Assembly (NCBI GenBank): GCA_014058105.1
Contig: JACGCM010001166.1
Span: 1,860,001 to 1,924,000 of the forward strand
Source: Kingdonia uniflora
Lineage: Eukaryota; Streptophyta; Magnoliopsida; Ranunculales; Circaeasteraceae
DNA length: 64,000 nt
Reading direction: 5' to 3'
Under the pieces are notes generated by a model. The model did no database searches. It had not been told where the DNA came from and saw only the letters and a program-made list of their open reading frames with translations. This document shows positions 11,060 to 20,928 of the stretch, one piece after another (within the stretch, counting starts at the first letter, position 1; every line of letters begins with the position of its first letter). Both the position numbers and the translations under genes were made by a program.

Positions 11060-11545
11060 TGTAGGAGCTCTCTCCCGCTAGCCACGAGGCTCCCAGGTCG
11101 TTGGACGACCTCCCCACCTATGGACGAGCACGTCTTAGGGGAAGCTCTCTTAACGAGCCATGAACCACGACGAAAGCAATTCATACCGACGAACACTATG
11201 CCATGCTCACGTGAAAAGGTAAAACCTAAGACCCCAGAGAGGTATTCTAGGAATTATACATGTCACATGAGCCCTAGCACTTCTAGGTCAAAACCCTCCC
11301 CTATAAATAGGGGGAAGGGGACCTAAGAAGAGACCTTTTTTCAAAACCTCCTTCTCCATCTACAAAACCCTAACAGCTCTAGAGAAAGAGGGAGAGGACA
11401 AAGAGAGTCGAGTGGTGCTCTCCTCTGGTAAAACGTGTCAAGCCCAAAACTAAGAATCACATATTGTCGTCCCTGAGAAGACCCTTGGGACTACAACTAC
11501 GGAACTAGTGAGCCGAATACGGTTACAAGTATTCATACAAACAAA
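11060..11545 (+). repeat. 3' LTR of the Tat element (right end approximate)
   Basis: It begins with TGTAGGAG after the purine tract. It contains a TATA box (CTATAAATAG, 11301-11310), then a CT-rich leader with AAACCCTA, as in plant LTR promoters. The right end is placed at ...CATACAAACA on sequence character only; no 5' LTR is in the window to compare with. Confidence 0.4.
11302..11309 (+). promoter_or_regulatory. TATA box in the Tat LTR
   Basis: TATAAATA sits in a C-rich context about 240 bp inside the presumed LTR, followed by a pyrimidine-rich leader, which fits a retroelement core promoter. Confidence 0.5.
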
Positions 11546-11790
11546 ATCTTATACTTCGTACAATATACCAAATATTCCGACAATGCTACATATCAAAGGA
11601 GCTTTATAGCTTTAAGCATAAACATATCCAAAAGTTGTCAAAGAAAAAAAAATCTACGAGATTGCAGATCCATAAGAACCTCCCACAATCTGAAGCTCAA
11701 GAGGTCAACCTTAATTCTGATAATGTGCGCCTCTTATACTATTTATACATATGGTATCCCCAAGTGTGATGCTTGGTCCTCTAGGCTTCA

Positions 11791-12058
11791 GTATCTAGCA
11801 ACATACTTGGACACTACTAAGTTACATGTCCCGCCAATTACTCTTCAGCAGCTCTTCGATTCTGAACTAGCATTGGAACTTTAATTAACATCCTCTCACT
11901 ACACCAATCAATGTACACATCAATGTATCTAGCAACATACTTGGACACTACTAAGTTACATGTCCCGCCAATTACTCTTCAGCAGCTCTTCGATTCTGAA
12001 CTAGCATTGGAACTTTAATTAACATCCTCTCACTAAACCAATCAATGTACACATCCAT
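11791..12058. repeat. 134-bp tandem duplication at the RLP 3' end
   Basis: Two almost identical copies (about 11791-11924 and 11925-12058) start at TCTAGCAACATACTTGGACA and are offset by exactly 134 bp. The unit includes the last about 25 codons of the RLP, its stop and some 3' UTR, so a second copy of the C-terminal coding segment lies after the stop. Confidence 0.9.
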
Positions 12059-14417
12059 GATTCCAAAATATTTCTCCTTCCATCTTTTTACAAACAAAAG
12101 AGGACCAATGACAACCCAAAATCCAACTGCATATGAGATTGTTAAAAATATGTAGAATAGCACATTGCTATCGATGATTTTTGATTCATCTGCATCATTG
12201 TCGTTTTGTTGTGGCTGGCTGTCATCTGAGCAACTTCTTTTAAGTGGTTTTCCACAAAGACCTGGATTACCAATGTAGCTACTCTCTGTAAAAGTGCCAA
12301 ACTGACTTTTGAGTTCAGGTAAACTACCTGAAAGATTGTTGAAGGCAACACTAAAAGTGGCGAGATGACCAAGTCGAACAATTTGAGGAGGAATATTTTC
12401 CCATGGTGGTATCAGGCTCTCTATGCTCTCCAAGTACTGAAATGATTCTGGAAAAGGTCCTATCAAAAGATTGGACGACAAGTTCAGAGAACGTAATTCT
12501 TTCAAGTCTCCAATTCCTTTGTAGCTGTATGATTTTCCCATGGTGGTAAAGTCGGCCCTGACCCTGACAATGAAGAATGCACAAGGAGGATTACCCGTGT
12601 TAACACACGTCTATGGGAATTTCTTTCTTCCATGAACACACGCTATTGAAGCAAAAGGGTATTTCCCCAGATATATTATTCATGGAAAGATCTAGCATGC
12701 GCAAGTTTTGCATTTGGCAGAACTCTTAAGGGTATGTAACAATAAAAATTGTTTTGTGCCAAGAGAAGAGATGCAAGACTAGAAAGCGTAAGAAACCAAC
12801 TTGGGATAGTACCAGTGATGAAGTTGTTTCTAATGTCTAATACTATCAAAGATGTGCTATTGTACAATCCTGGAGAAATTTCGCCTGTGAATCTATTGTT
12901 GTGCAGAAGAAGATGCTTCAAGCTATGGATGTTGTACTTTTCTGGTAGTATATTCCCATGTAATCTGTTTCTTGATAAGCTCAAGTATTGCAGCGATGTT
13001 GTGTTTTCCAAAAATTCATTAGGCAGTTCTCTCAAAAACCCGTTGTTGAACAAATCAAGTACTTCTAAGGCTGATATGTTGCCAATGAGCCAAGGTATGG
13101 TGCCTTCAAAATTATTTCTTGACAGGTTCAAGTACCAAAGTTGAGGAAGTAGTAGCCCGATGTTGACAGGGAGATTTCCATAGAATTGGTTCTCAGACAT
13201 ATCTAGCCAAACAATGCTTGATGTGGACTTAATGGATGAAGGTTGAGGAAAGGTACCTCCTAGCGAGTTTCCCCTTACACTTAGGCCATCGATAGTTCTG
13301 TTGTAAACCATCCATGGAGGAATTGTACCATTAAGGTTGATTTGAGAAAGATCCACCATTCCCAACTTTAATTGAGTAACAAAGAAACTAGGAAAAACCG
13401 TATTGCTCCGAATATTAAGCTTGCAGTTAGATAAACTTACTTTGTATACTTGGAACGACGGGGTTCAATAGGGGTACTCCGTCTTTACCTCTAACATTGG
13501 ATTATTTGAAAGATCAATGTGTTGTAATTCAGAGAGGTTAGCCAACAACGCAAAAGGAAAATGACCGCTGAGATTGTTATCTGACAGAAAAAGTACTCTG
13601 CCCGAGGTGAGGTTGTTCAATGGAGGGATGCTACCTTCAAAGCGATTATTGCGGAGATTTAGATAATCAAGGGATTGCAAATCAGCAATACATGGATGAA
13701 TTGTTCCTTCAATCTAGTTTCCTTGAAGAGTTAAATACGTTAAGTTCTTAATTTCACATAAACCTGAAACAACAGAAAAATAAGCAATCATCAATTAAAG
13801 TCATTTGAAACTAACTATGTTGTTTGTTAATGTGATGCTGACTAACCTTTAAGCACATTTGACTGCTTGATGTGATTAGAAGCAAGCTCGATTGTCTTTA
13901 AAGATGTTTGGTTTCCTATCCAAGAACTAATGCCCCCGTCGGTGAGATGGTTACTATTGAGACCCAAAAGGTTCAAATTTAACAATTTATTTAGCCCTGC
14001 CAACCCACATTAACAAAAAAGAACTAATCATTAACAATACTTACAACTTGAGACCCAAACTGCAATCATGGTAAATGCTATCACTGGTCATACAAATTTG
14101 CTCAACTGCAGTTGAATTTTGTACCTGTTGTTAAACCAAAATAACCTTCTAGATTATTGTCATGTAATAAAAGCTTCCAATTTCTTCAAGTCGCCAAGAC
14201 ATGAGGACAGATTATCATCTGTAAGGTTATTTGAACTAATATCCAAGAACCTCCGGTTCTTGAATCCACATAACCCTGCAATATTACAACTTTCCAAGTT
14301 AAATAAGGAAGAATTTCGATTCAAAAAATATACTGCTGAATGGTCAAGCCATCTTTCATGGTCGTAAGAAAGCAAAAGATTTGGGGTGGCATCAATTCTC
14401 CGTAGTATCTGACTCAC
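11972..14417 (-). pseudogene. LRR receptor-like protein (RLP) pseudogene
   Basis: Minus-strand segments 14417-14160, about 13980-13850, 13750-13465, 13365-12676 and 12541-11972 encode leucine-rich repeats (LxxLxLSxNxLxGxIP), then the RLP C-terminal block YIGNPGLCGKPLKRSC, an acidic juxtamembrane stretch, one transmembrane helix (LFYIFLTISYAVGFWVVIGP) and a short basic tail with no kinase. This is the architecture of plant surface receptors acting in immunity or development. Upstream LRRs lie in short separate exons as in some RLP genes. The gene is broken: a stop at about 13465 (EVKTEYPY*), loss of repeats between GIGDL and KELRSL near 12500, an altered stretch in SLIPPWENIPPQI, and frameshifts at 12540-12680. 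No signal peptide was found; a LINE follows on the 5' side. Confidence 0.8.
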
Positions 14418-14642
14418 AAATTACAAGCTGCAGTCAACAGGAAATGCTTTCCAAGGTGACAAAGTTCCTCGAACTCTTAAGATTCAATAGGAAATTAAGA
14501 TCAGAAATGATTTTAGTTCATAAAAATCCCCATGGCAAAAAAAGACAAAGTTGACAATGACAAAAAATGGAAGATGGGCAGACCTATTTAATTATCCCAT
14601 AGTGGTAGATCTAACAGTTGACTACTTTCGCTTTGTGTAATC

Positions 14643-16154
14643 TTGTTGTTATTTAGTACCAGCTTTAGACATCTCGAGAACAACACAATTTTTGTGACTG
14701 AAGAGGTTTTACCTAGTTCTACTTCAGCAAAAGCCCTCCGGCATATTATGACTAAAATGAGTCTGACACTGAAGAAACGAGCGTGGGAGCTTCCTGATGG
14801 GTTATTGGATAGTATCACTGATGATAATCTACAACTCACTGCCATTCTAGATGAAGAAGAAATCAAGTGTGTTGTCTTCAACATGAAATCTCATAATACT
14901 CATGGGCCTGATGGGTTTTGGAAGTGCCTTTTATCAATCTTTTTTGGGATATTATTCAACAAAAGCTATTATTCTATTTTCAGGGACAATACCAAACACA
15001 TATGGTTTAACTTCAATTTTATTATGTTGGCTCCAAGGAAATACAATGCTTCAAGACTTAAAAGCTTTAGACCTATCTGTCTAAGCAACTGCAACTTCAA
15101 AATCTTAACCAAGATCTTGGCTACAAGGCTGAGAAGAATTCCCAACTCCATTATCAGTACAGAACAGGGTGCTTTTGTTCCAGATAAACATATTCTAATG
15201 TGAATCTACGAACGCGGAAGCTTAATTCGTATTCGATTAACACTAAATTTGAACTAGATCTCAAATAAAGTTTAATAAGAGGAAAACTCAACTCTTTTCA
15301 TAAACAAATCAACTCTACTAACTACTGAAGAACAAATAGCCTAGACCTTCCATTTAGATTAGAATTAGGGAATTCTAATCTAAATAAAATTTTACTTAAA
15401 TTGGGAAAACTTCATCTTTAACCTTGTGTTGGTTAAACAAGAAAGTCCCTAAATCAACTTAGCAGCTCTAGCAATGGAGATGCTTGAATCATAAGAGCAT
15501 AAATATAAATAGTCTGTTGACAGTGAGAATGACTATTAGAGGACAATTCACATCATATTCAAAGAAATATTGGGCTAAGCTTATGAAATGATGAATTAAC
15601 TGGACTCTCCTAGAAGAGGTGGTAATGTTGGCCTCAAAATAGATATTGCACAGGCCTTTGACACTATTAGTTGGGGTTTATGCTGCTTGTTATGAAAAAA
15701 TTTGGATTCAACTCCACTTGGTGCTCCTGGATTCTTACTCTGTTGGCTAGTGCAAACAAAAAAAAATCTTATAAATGGTGGTCCATGTGGATTCTTTTCT
15801 ACTATAGAGGCCTCAGAGAAGGAGAGTACCCCCTCTCTTCACTTGTTCTCTCTAGCTGAAGATAATCTGAGTAGAGGTGTCTCCCTCAGGAGGGAAATAA
15901 ATTTCATTCAGCCTATGGTGATATTTAAGGGAGTATCTGGCCCCACTCATCTTTTATTTGCTGATGATATCTTCATTTTCTTAAATGGGAACATTAGAGC
16001 TCTTAGAAGACTGAAGAAGTTCTTGGTGTTATATCAGCAAGCCTCTGGCCAATGTATAAGTGTGGAGACAAGTAAATTGTTCATTGGATCAAGGTCTGAA
16101 GATAAAATAAAAAAGCTATCTCTCTCTTTGGATTTAAGAAGGGAAACTGCCTGA
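14643..16154 (+). pseudogene. LINE reverse transcriptase, N-terminal and palm
   Basis: The open parts at 14643-15203 and 15702-16154 belong to one RT split by an insertion after FVPDKHILM. After the insertion the frame resumes as AYEMMN-stop-LDSPRRGGNVGLKIDIAQAFDTISW. The catalytic FADD at about 15957 is intact. Stops at 15626-15640 and a frameshift near 15700 inactivate the gene. RT with FADD, followed by C-terminal thumb sequence, is typical of plant L1 elements. Confidence 0.75.
15199..15552 (+). mobile_element. Possible 354-bp solo LTR inside the LINE
   Basis: The insertion splits the LINE RT frame. It begins TGTGAATC and ends AATTCACA, giving 7-bp inverted ends TGTGAAT/ATTCACA. A TATA-like AATATAAATAG lies near 15505. 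The flanking 5-mers (TCTAA and TCATA) do not match well, so the TSD is unproven; no second LTR or internal region is present. Confidence 0.45.
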
Positions 16155-16243
16155 AAACTACTTGGGAGTCCCTCTTGTTCAAGGCGGGATCAAATTGTCA
16201 CTTAAGACCCCTTGTTGATAAAATTAGGAAGATGCAGGTTAGG

Positions 16244-16453
16244 TGTAACGATCCACCCTGTACTCACTCACTCAAACTGTCCCGACTTCCGAGTGGGTCA
16301 CCCATCCAGGATTGCTCCCTGCCCGAGCACGCTTAACTGTGGAGTTCTTCCAACTCCCACAACCAAGCGGGCAAAAAGGCCTCAGTGATAGTATATAATG
16401 GACAATTATATTTGTTTTTGGACCAACCTTTCTACAGATGTGAGGATATTACA
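16244..16453. mobile_element. Cassandra-like solo LTR (TRIM), 210 bp
   Basis: The insertion starts TGTAACGATCC and ends GATATTACA, so its ends are TGTAA/TTACA. It is flanked by a perfect 5-bp duplication TTAGG (16239-16243 and 16454-16458). Removing it restores LINE sequence. It holds a 5S-rRNA-derived segment on the minus strand. LTRs carrying 5S rRNA promoter sequence define the Cassandra group of terminal-repeat retrotransposons in miniature. As a solo LTR it marks an element lost by LTR-LTR recombination. The 210-bp length is at the short side for the group. Confidence 0.8.
16285..16349 (-). other. 5S rRNA-like segment with pol III internal promoter boxes
   Basis: On the minus strand the sequence reads AGTTAAGCGTGCTCGGGC (5S box A) and, further on, GGATGGGTGACCCACT (intermediate element and box C region), close to plant 5S rRNA. 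The 5' and 3' thirds of 5S are not preserved, so this is not a 5S rRNA gene but the 5S-derived core of a Cassandra-type LTR. Confidence 0.8.
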
Positions 16454-16456
16454 TTA

Positions 16457-16584
16457 GGTGGGAAGACTTCTCTCCTATTACGGTAGATTGACTCTAGTAG
16501 GCGGGAAGACTTCTCTCCAATCAAGGTAGGTTGCTCTAGTAGGTGGTAAGACTTCTCTCCTATCAAGGTAGATTTACTCTAGCT
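16457..16584. repeat. 43-bp direct repeat, three copies, inside the LINE
   Basis: GGTGGGAAGACTTCTCTCCT and what follows (to GACTCTAGTA) starts at 16457, and recurs at 16500 and 16542, spacing 43 and 42 bp. Only one copy is expected in an L1 RT at this place, so this is a local triplication that shifts the frame. Confidence 0.8.
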
Positions 16585-17499
16585 AAATGTATTATGAGTA
16601 TCATCCCTATTTACAACATGTCCATGCATAGATGGCATGTAAGCATTGTAAAAGAGTGTGAGACTGCTATTTGAAAAACTTTATGGAGTGAGAATCCAGA
16701 CAAAAGGAAGGTCGTAACTGTGGATTGGAAAAAGGTTTGCCAACTTTGACAGAAAGTGGTCTTGCTCTAAGAAGCTTGAGAAAGACTATCACTGTTCTTT
16801 TGATGAAGTTGGGATGGGAAATATATACTAGGTCCACCAAATGGGCAAGTTACATGAGATCAAAGTTCTATAAAAGAGATGGTTATGTGGTGAATTACTA
16901 TACGAAGTCCTTAATGTGGCCTGCACTAAGAAAGATCATGGCACAGCTGAATGAATTCATGTTTTGGAATGTGGGAAATGGTTCAAATATTATTATTAGG
17001 AGAAATCACTGGGTAGGGTCTAGCTCTCTTCAAAACCAGGTGGTTGGTGAACAACATCTTAAGAAAGTTAGCCAACTCATCTATAATGCCCAATGGTGCA
17101 TTCTTGCTGACCTTCAAAATGTTTTCAATCTTATTCAGGTTGATGTTCAATCAATAAAAATTGATGCTTGCAGGGAAAACAAAGGTATATGAAAACCTGA
17201 TATAAAAAGGATTTTTTTCTGCCAAAAGTGTCTATGACTGCATCAGAACCAAGTTTGCTACTATGGAGTGGTACAATGGGTGTGAAAGATTCCTATATTA
17301 TCTAATTTGTTTAGCACAAAGGTCGGTTGAGTTTCCACCTGTAAAGTGTTGGGCATGGATGAATAACCAGAATGTGTGTATGTAGCAAATGGTTGATATG
17401 TTATCTGAACATATATTTATAATATATATTTATCTGTAATTAGGATTGTAGGAAGAATATACATTTATCTAAATGCATTATATGCATTTAATTTCCTTA

Positions 17500-18500
17500 A
17501 TTGTATCTACTACTTGAAGTTTAAAATATCTATCCAATATTTATGATAGGAATCGTGGTCGTGGTCAATACCACGACCTCGCGTCTCCTAGTTGGCGCAC
17601 TTTAAGTGGAACCCTAATTAATTTCCTAGTATGCATTGTTCTCTAGTTATATATGTTTCCTTTCTATTCGGATAATGTTTTGGAAGGTGGGGGCACCTCT
17701 TCTATAAAGGAGTCTTGGAGAGGAAGGTAAGACTAGTTGGAGTTTCATAGAGAAAATACTAGTTTAAGGGTAGAGAGAGGCAAATGGTGGGAAGCCCCAC
17801 TATCTGCAGATAGAGGTCCCCATGTGCGAATATTTTAGATTTTGTTAAAATGGGAGTGTGGGTTTTGATTGCATTCAAGCATAATTGAGTTGAAAAAGAA
17901 GAAGAAGTAATGGCGACTCCAGCTCCATCCAAGCATAATTAAGTTGAAGCCCAGCTCCACTCCAGCATTGCTCCACAAAGTAATACCTCTTCATCGAGCC
18001 CGACTCTTTGGCTTTCTCCTCTCTCCTCTCTCTTATTCAAATAAACACCTCCTGTCTCCTGATAATCCTCATCACTCTCTTCATCAAAAACAAGCATTCG
18101 GCCCTTTTCAAAAGTTATTTCATTTCAGCTGAAGAAACAATTTATTCAACCCTTAATAGCTCCCAAATGTCCCCTTTTCAGAACATCGTCGTAGATGACT
18201 ACGACACAAAAAACAATAGGAGGTAAACTACTACAAATTTGATCTTATAGTGTTGTCATTTGCCAAAATAGTTGATTTATGATGTTAATTGCAAGCGTAG
18301 CATTCGAAATTCCATGAATTTGGGGGTTACATTTTATCCATGAATTTCGAAATACCCCTTAAAAGTTTTTTTCGGGGGCTCCACCCCCGAACCCCTGGCT
18401 CCGCCCCTGGAGATAGGGTTTCATTGTATTTTCTTTTCTAGTAATTTAATCAAAGAACATTATTTATGTTTATTTCGTTTGCTTCCACTAGTAGTTTGTA
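17500..18500. other. Noncoding leader/LTR-like region
   Basis: No convincing coding segment; small ORFs at 17944-18226 are low complexity. A short direct repeat CAAGCATAATT(G/A)AGTTGAA occurs near 17876 and 17930. A hAT-like end motif lies at 18395-18409. Confidence 0.35.
18373..18409. mobile_element. Possible hAT-type terminal inverted repeat
   Basis: CTGGCTCCGCCCCTG (18395-18409) is the reverse complement of CAGGGGCGGAGCCAG, a terminal sequence common to plant nonautonomous hAT elements. It is preceded by a hairpin CGGGGGCTCCACCCCCG (18373-18389). The partner end and 8-bp TSD were not found. Confidence 0.35.
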
Positions 18501-18506
18501 TAAACT

Positions 18507-18517
18507 TGGTACCAGAG
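18507..18517 (+). promoter_or_regulatory. tRNA-Met primer binding site
   Basis: TGGTACCAGAG differs from the common plant PBS TGGTATCAGAG at one base and lies 46 bp before the gag-region start codon. Confidence 0.5.
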
Positions 18518-18562
18518 TAAGACTCATTCTAGGGTAAACTTTTAGCTTTTTGGCGATTTAAA

Positions 18563-19846
18563 ATGGTGGGAAATAACAAGAAGAAAACGAAGTCACGTCA
18601 ACCAACTCAAGGAGATCGGTTACATGATCTGGAAGAAAAGATGGAGTTTAATATCATGACAGATAACTATTTATTAGAGTTCAAGGCGCAATCAAAACAA
18701 ACCAATCGAGCCCTAAACTCGATTTTGCAAGCGATCACGTCTAACGCTACTAATGGTCAACGGGGAATTGGTGCGGGGGTAACAGATAGCGTGGCATCAT
18801 CAAGAGGAAGAGAGGTGCCATTGAGTGCGTTTACGAGGGATGCGAGGAACTTGGGGGTCTCACAAACTAATGTTGGAAGTGTTGGGCGAATTAGGGGTTT
18901 CACCACAGAGGTGGGGTTTAACGAAGAGGAGGTTTCGTTACCTCAAGTAGCTTCGAGGGTCTTGATCTACAAGATGTTGAAAGTGAGGACAAATTTGCGG
19001 ACTCCAAGGAGAGAGAAGTCGCAATCGGCGCTAGGGGGAGTTGAACATCAACAAGATGTCGGGGACCAAGTTCAAACGATATCACCACGAGAATTGGGAC
19101 TGGAATTGTCGCGTATGGGGATGGCTAGACAACCCGCCACCGGCGGGGATCGACAAGCGAGGTTACTGGTATCTGAACAAGAAAATTTGCCGGTATCGGA
19201 CCAGCAGGTGCAGCCAGTACCGATCCAGCGGGTGAACCCACAACAGGTCCGGCAACCGAACCCGAACCAAGCTCAACCAGACATGAACCAGTACCAGCAA
19301 ACAGTCCCGGTTCAGGTCGAGCAGGTAAACCTGATTCAAGTGCAACAATCGAACCTGAATCAGGTCCAGTTCACTGAACCCAGTCTAGCAAATAGCCCCG
19401 ATCCAGGTCCAGTTCCTGAACCTGGTCCAGTAGACATCTCAATCCAGGTCCAGTTACCGAATCTGGTCCAGCACGCAGCCCCGATTCAGACCCAGGTAGC
19501 AGGCAACGGTGGGGGCTCGACGTCAGGAACGCAGGGAGCACCGGCCTCACCAAACGCAGCTAACTACGGACAGTCAGCGTGGGCACACGCACAACCTTTT
19601 CAGGCACCGAGTACCGGACGGGGACCACTCATACACAACCGGGGGGGGGGGGTCGTACACAACAACTATACAGGTACCATATGGGGGACTGCCCAACCAA
19701 GTGTCTCCAACAACAATGCCAACTATGCCGCAACCGTCGAGGGTAGCTCTTTATGTACCACCTCGGCCACATCGTGCACCTACTCCTTCACAAGGCGCAA
19801 GGCCTACATGTACGGATTTTCAGCAGAGATAGTGTGCACCAGTTAA
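18563..19846 (+). CDS. Retroelement N-terminal gag-region protein, Gln/Pro-rich (427 aa)
   Basis: An uninterrupted ORF starts at ATG 18563, 46 bp after the PBS. The N-terminus is basic (MVGNNKKKTKSRQPTQGD), then a short helical segment (LHDLEEKMEFNIM...LNSILQAI). Residues about 190-340 are Gln/Pro/Asn-rich with loose repeats (QVNLIQVQQSNLNQVQ), and a Gly/Asn-rich part follows to about 380. Gag-like sequence continues in another frame after 19846, so the last about 35 codons are probably read in the wrong frame after a shift. It may be the gag N-terminal extension of the gypsy element. No enzymatic motif is seen. A G-run at 19641-19650 may be the frameshift site. Confidence 0.5.
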   Translation: MVGNNKKKTKSRQPTQGDRLHDLEEKMEFNIMTDNYLLEFKAQSKQTNRALNSILQAITSNATNGQRGIGAGVTDSVASSRGREVPLSAFTRDARNLGVSQTNVGSVGRIRGFTTEVGFNEEEVSLPQVASRVLIYKMLKVRTNLRTPRREKSQSALGGVEHQQDVGDQVQTISPRELGLELSRMGMARQPATGGDRQARLLVSEQENLPVSDQQVQPVPIQRVNPQQVRQPNPNQAQPDMNQYQQTVPVQVEQVNLIQVQQSNLNQVQFTEPSLANSPDPGPVPEPGPVDISIQVQLPNLVQHAAPIQTQVAGNGGGSTSGTQGAPASPNAANYGQSAWAHAQPFQAPSTGRGPLIHNRGGGVVHNNYTGTIWGTAQPSVSNNNANYAATVEGSSLCTTSATSCTYSFTRRKAYMYGFSAEIVCTS

Positions 19847-19849
19847 TCC

Positions 19850-20355
19850 TTTTGCAAATGAAGGTACTTTTTGGGGTAATAGTGAATCGGGTAACCGTCG
19901 GGTTATGGTGACAGATATGGGTTTTGGGTTTCACGACCGGAGAGGTAGAAGTCGCAGGGGTCATCCAACAAATTTTGCTTCTCATTTCAGGAACGACGGG
20001 CTCCAAAATGATGCGGGTATTGGGAGTATGAGTATGCACCACAATATCAAAGATACGGGCAACATGGATACGGATATCAAGAAAACCCAGAGAATAAGTT
20101 AGCAAATGTTATTATCTTTACATTTCAGAACATGAATCAGGATGTTAAAATAAATGTTGCAGAGTTTGATGGAAAGACAGACGGAGATGAATTTATTGAT
20201 TGGCTGAACTGGGTAGATCGAGTGTTAGCATTCAAGTGTTGCGGGGATCCCGTCCGGTTACACTGAAGGAAAAGAAACTCATAGGCTATGCTCTTAACTG
20301 GTGGGAGGGCGTGCAACAACTTCGGGTAGCAGCCGGAGGTGATTACTATTACAAT
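19850..20355 (+). pseudogene. Ty3/gypsy gag core remnant
   Basis: In frames with stops, the sequence reads QNMNQDVKINVAEFDGKTDG, DEFIDWLNWVDRVLAFK, then LNWWEGVQQLR. This is the plant Ty3/gypsy gag pattern (IPEFxGKxxxDEFIDWLxxVERVF ... WW). It is cut near 20355 by copia LTR sequence. Confidence 0.6.
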
Positions 20356-20928
20356 GAAGAAGAAAACAGAGAGTTGAGGAACTTCTTATTATTGATTAGT
20401 AATTCACTTACAAGATATAATATATATAGGGAAAACCTACTTATACTATCCTTTTAATACAAGTAAGTTACTAAAATAACTTTAATATACTATTCTTCAA
20501 ATAATAGTAAGTTACTAATATAATTTTAACCCCCCCCCGTCCCGTCAAACTCGTGATGGTACAACAAGTAACATTTAGAGTTTACTAAGTAAAAATTGGA
20601 ATAGCTGCACAATATGGGATTTCGTGAAGAAGTCCGCCAAGTTCATCTGTGAGACTGAATGTAAGGCAAAGATAAAGTGTTGCATTTCAGGTGATGGCGA
20701 GTAAAGTGACAGTCAATTTCAATATGCTTTGCTCGCTCATAAAGCACAAAATTGTGTGCAAATCTGAATGGCACTTTAGTTGTCGCAATACATGAGCATG
20801 AGAGCAGATAGAGAAACTCCTAAGTCAACAAGAAGCCAACACAACCAGACTATCTCAGCCGCGGTCATAGCCATAACATGGTACTCAGTCTTAGAAAAAA
20901 ATCGAGAAACAACATCTTGCTTCTTACT

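Larger units (their letters stand above)
978..11545 (+). mobile_element. Tat/Ogre-type Ty3/gypsy retrotransposon, 5' truncated and decayed
   Basis: Domain order on the plus strand is gag C-terminus, protease, RT, RNase H, a second archaeal-type RNase H, integrase, a long noncoding part with two tandem-repeat arrays, an antisense gene, a polypurine tract and a 3' LTR. The second RNase H and an extra ORF between integrase and the 3' LTR are known hallmarks of the Tat lineage. The 5' LTR, PBS and most of gag are absent: gag starts abruptly beside the CACTA end. Every domain carries in-frame stops or frameshifts, so this is an old immobile copy. The right boundary is approximate. Confidence 0.75.
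14643..17384 (+). mobile_element. LINE (L1-type non-LTR retrotransposon), 5' truncated, interrupted
   Basis: Non-LTR RT blocks appear in order: HGPDGFW and LKSFRPICLSNCNFKILTKI (14643-15203), GNVGLKIDIAQAFDTISWG (about 15615-15680), THLLFADDIFIF with the FADD catalytic pair (about 15945-15985), then the RT thumb and connection (RFTLAKCIMSIIPIYNMS, about 16570-16620), a plant L1 'VGNGSNIIIRRNHWV' block (16970-17020) and a KGFFSAKSVYD block near 17210. The endonuclease ORF is missing. Two LTR-type insertions and a 43-bp triplication disrupt it. The 3' end is cut before a poly(A), at or near the next element. Confidence 0.8.
17385..20355 (+). mobile_element. 5' part of a Ty3/gypsy-type element (LTR/leader, PBS, gag)
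   Basis: A noncoding region with a TATA-like TTCTATAAAGG near 17697 leads to TGGTACCAGAG (18507-18517), matching an initiator-Met tRNA primer site, then a long ORF and a degraded gag. RT and everything after are missing; a copia 3' end abuts at about 20356. The presumed LTR could start at TGTATGTAGC near 17376, but the second LTR is absent so this is unproven. Confidence 0.5.

Noticed and set aside
14588..14884. Minus-strand 98-codon ORF as an RLP 5' exon
   Set aside because: It is the reverse shadow of the LINE RT (DEEEIKCVVFNMKSHNTHGPDGFW on the plus strand).
16285..16349. A functional 5S rRNA gene
   Set aside because: Only the central part resembles 5S rRNA, the ends are missing, and it lies within an LTR with TG...CA-type ends and a TSD.
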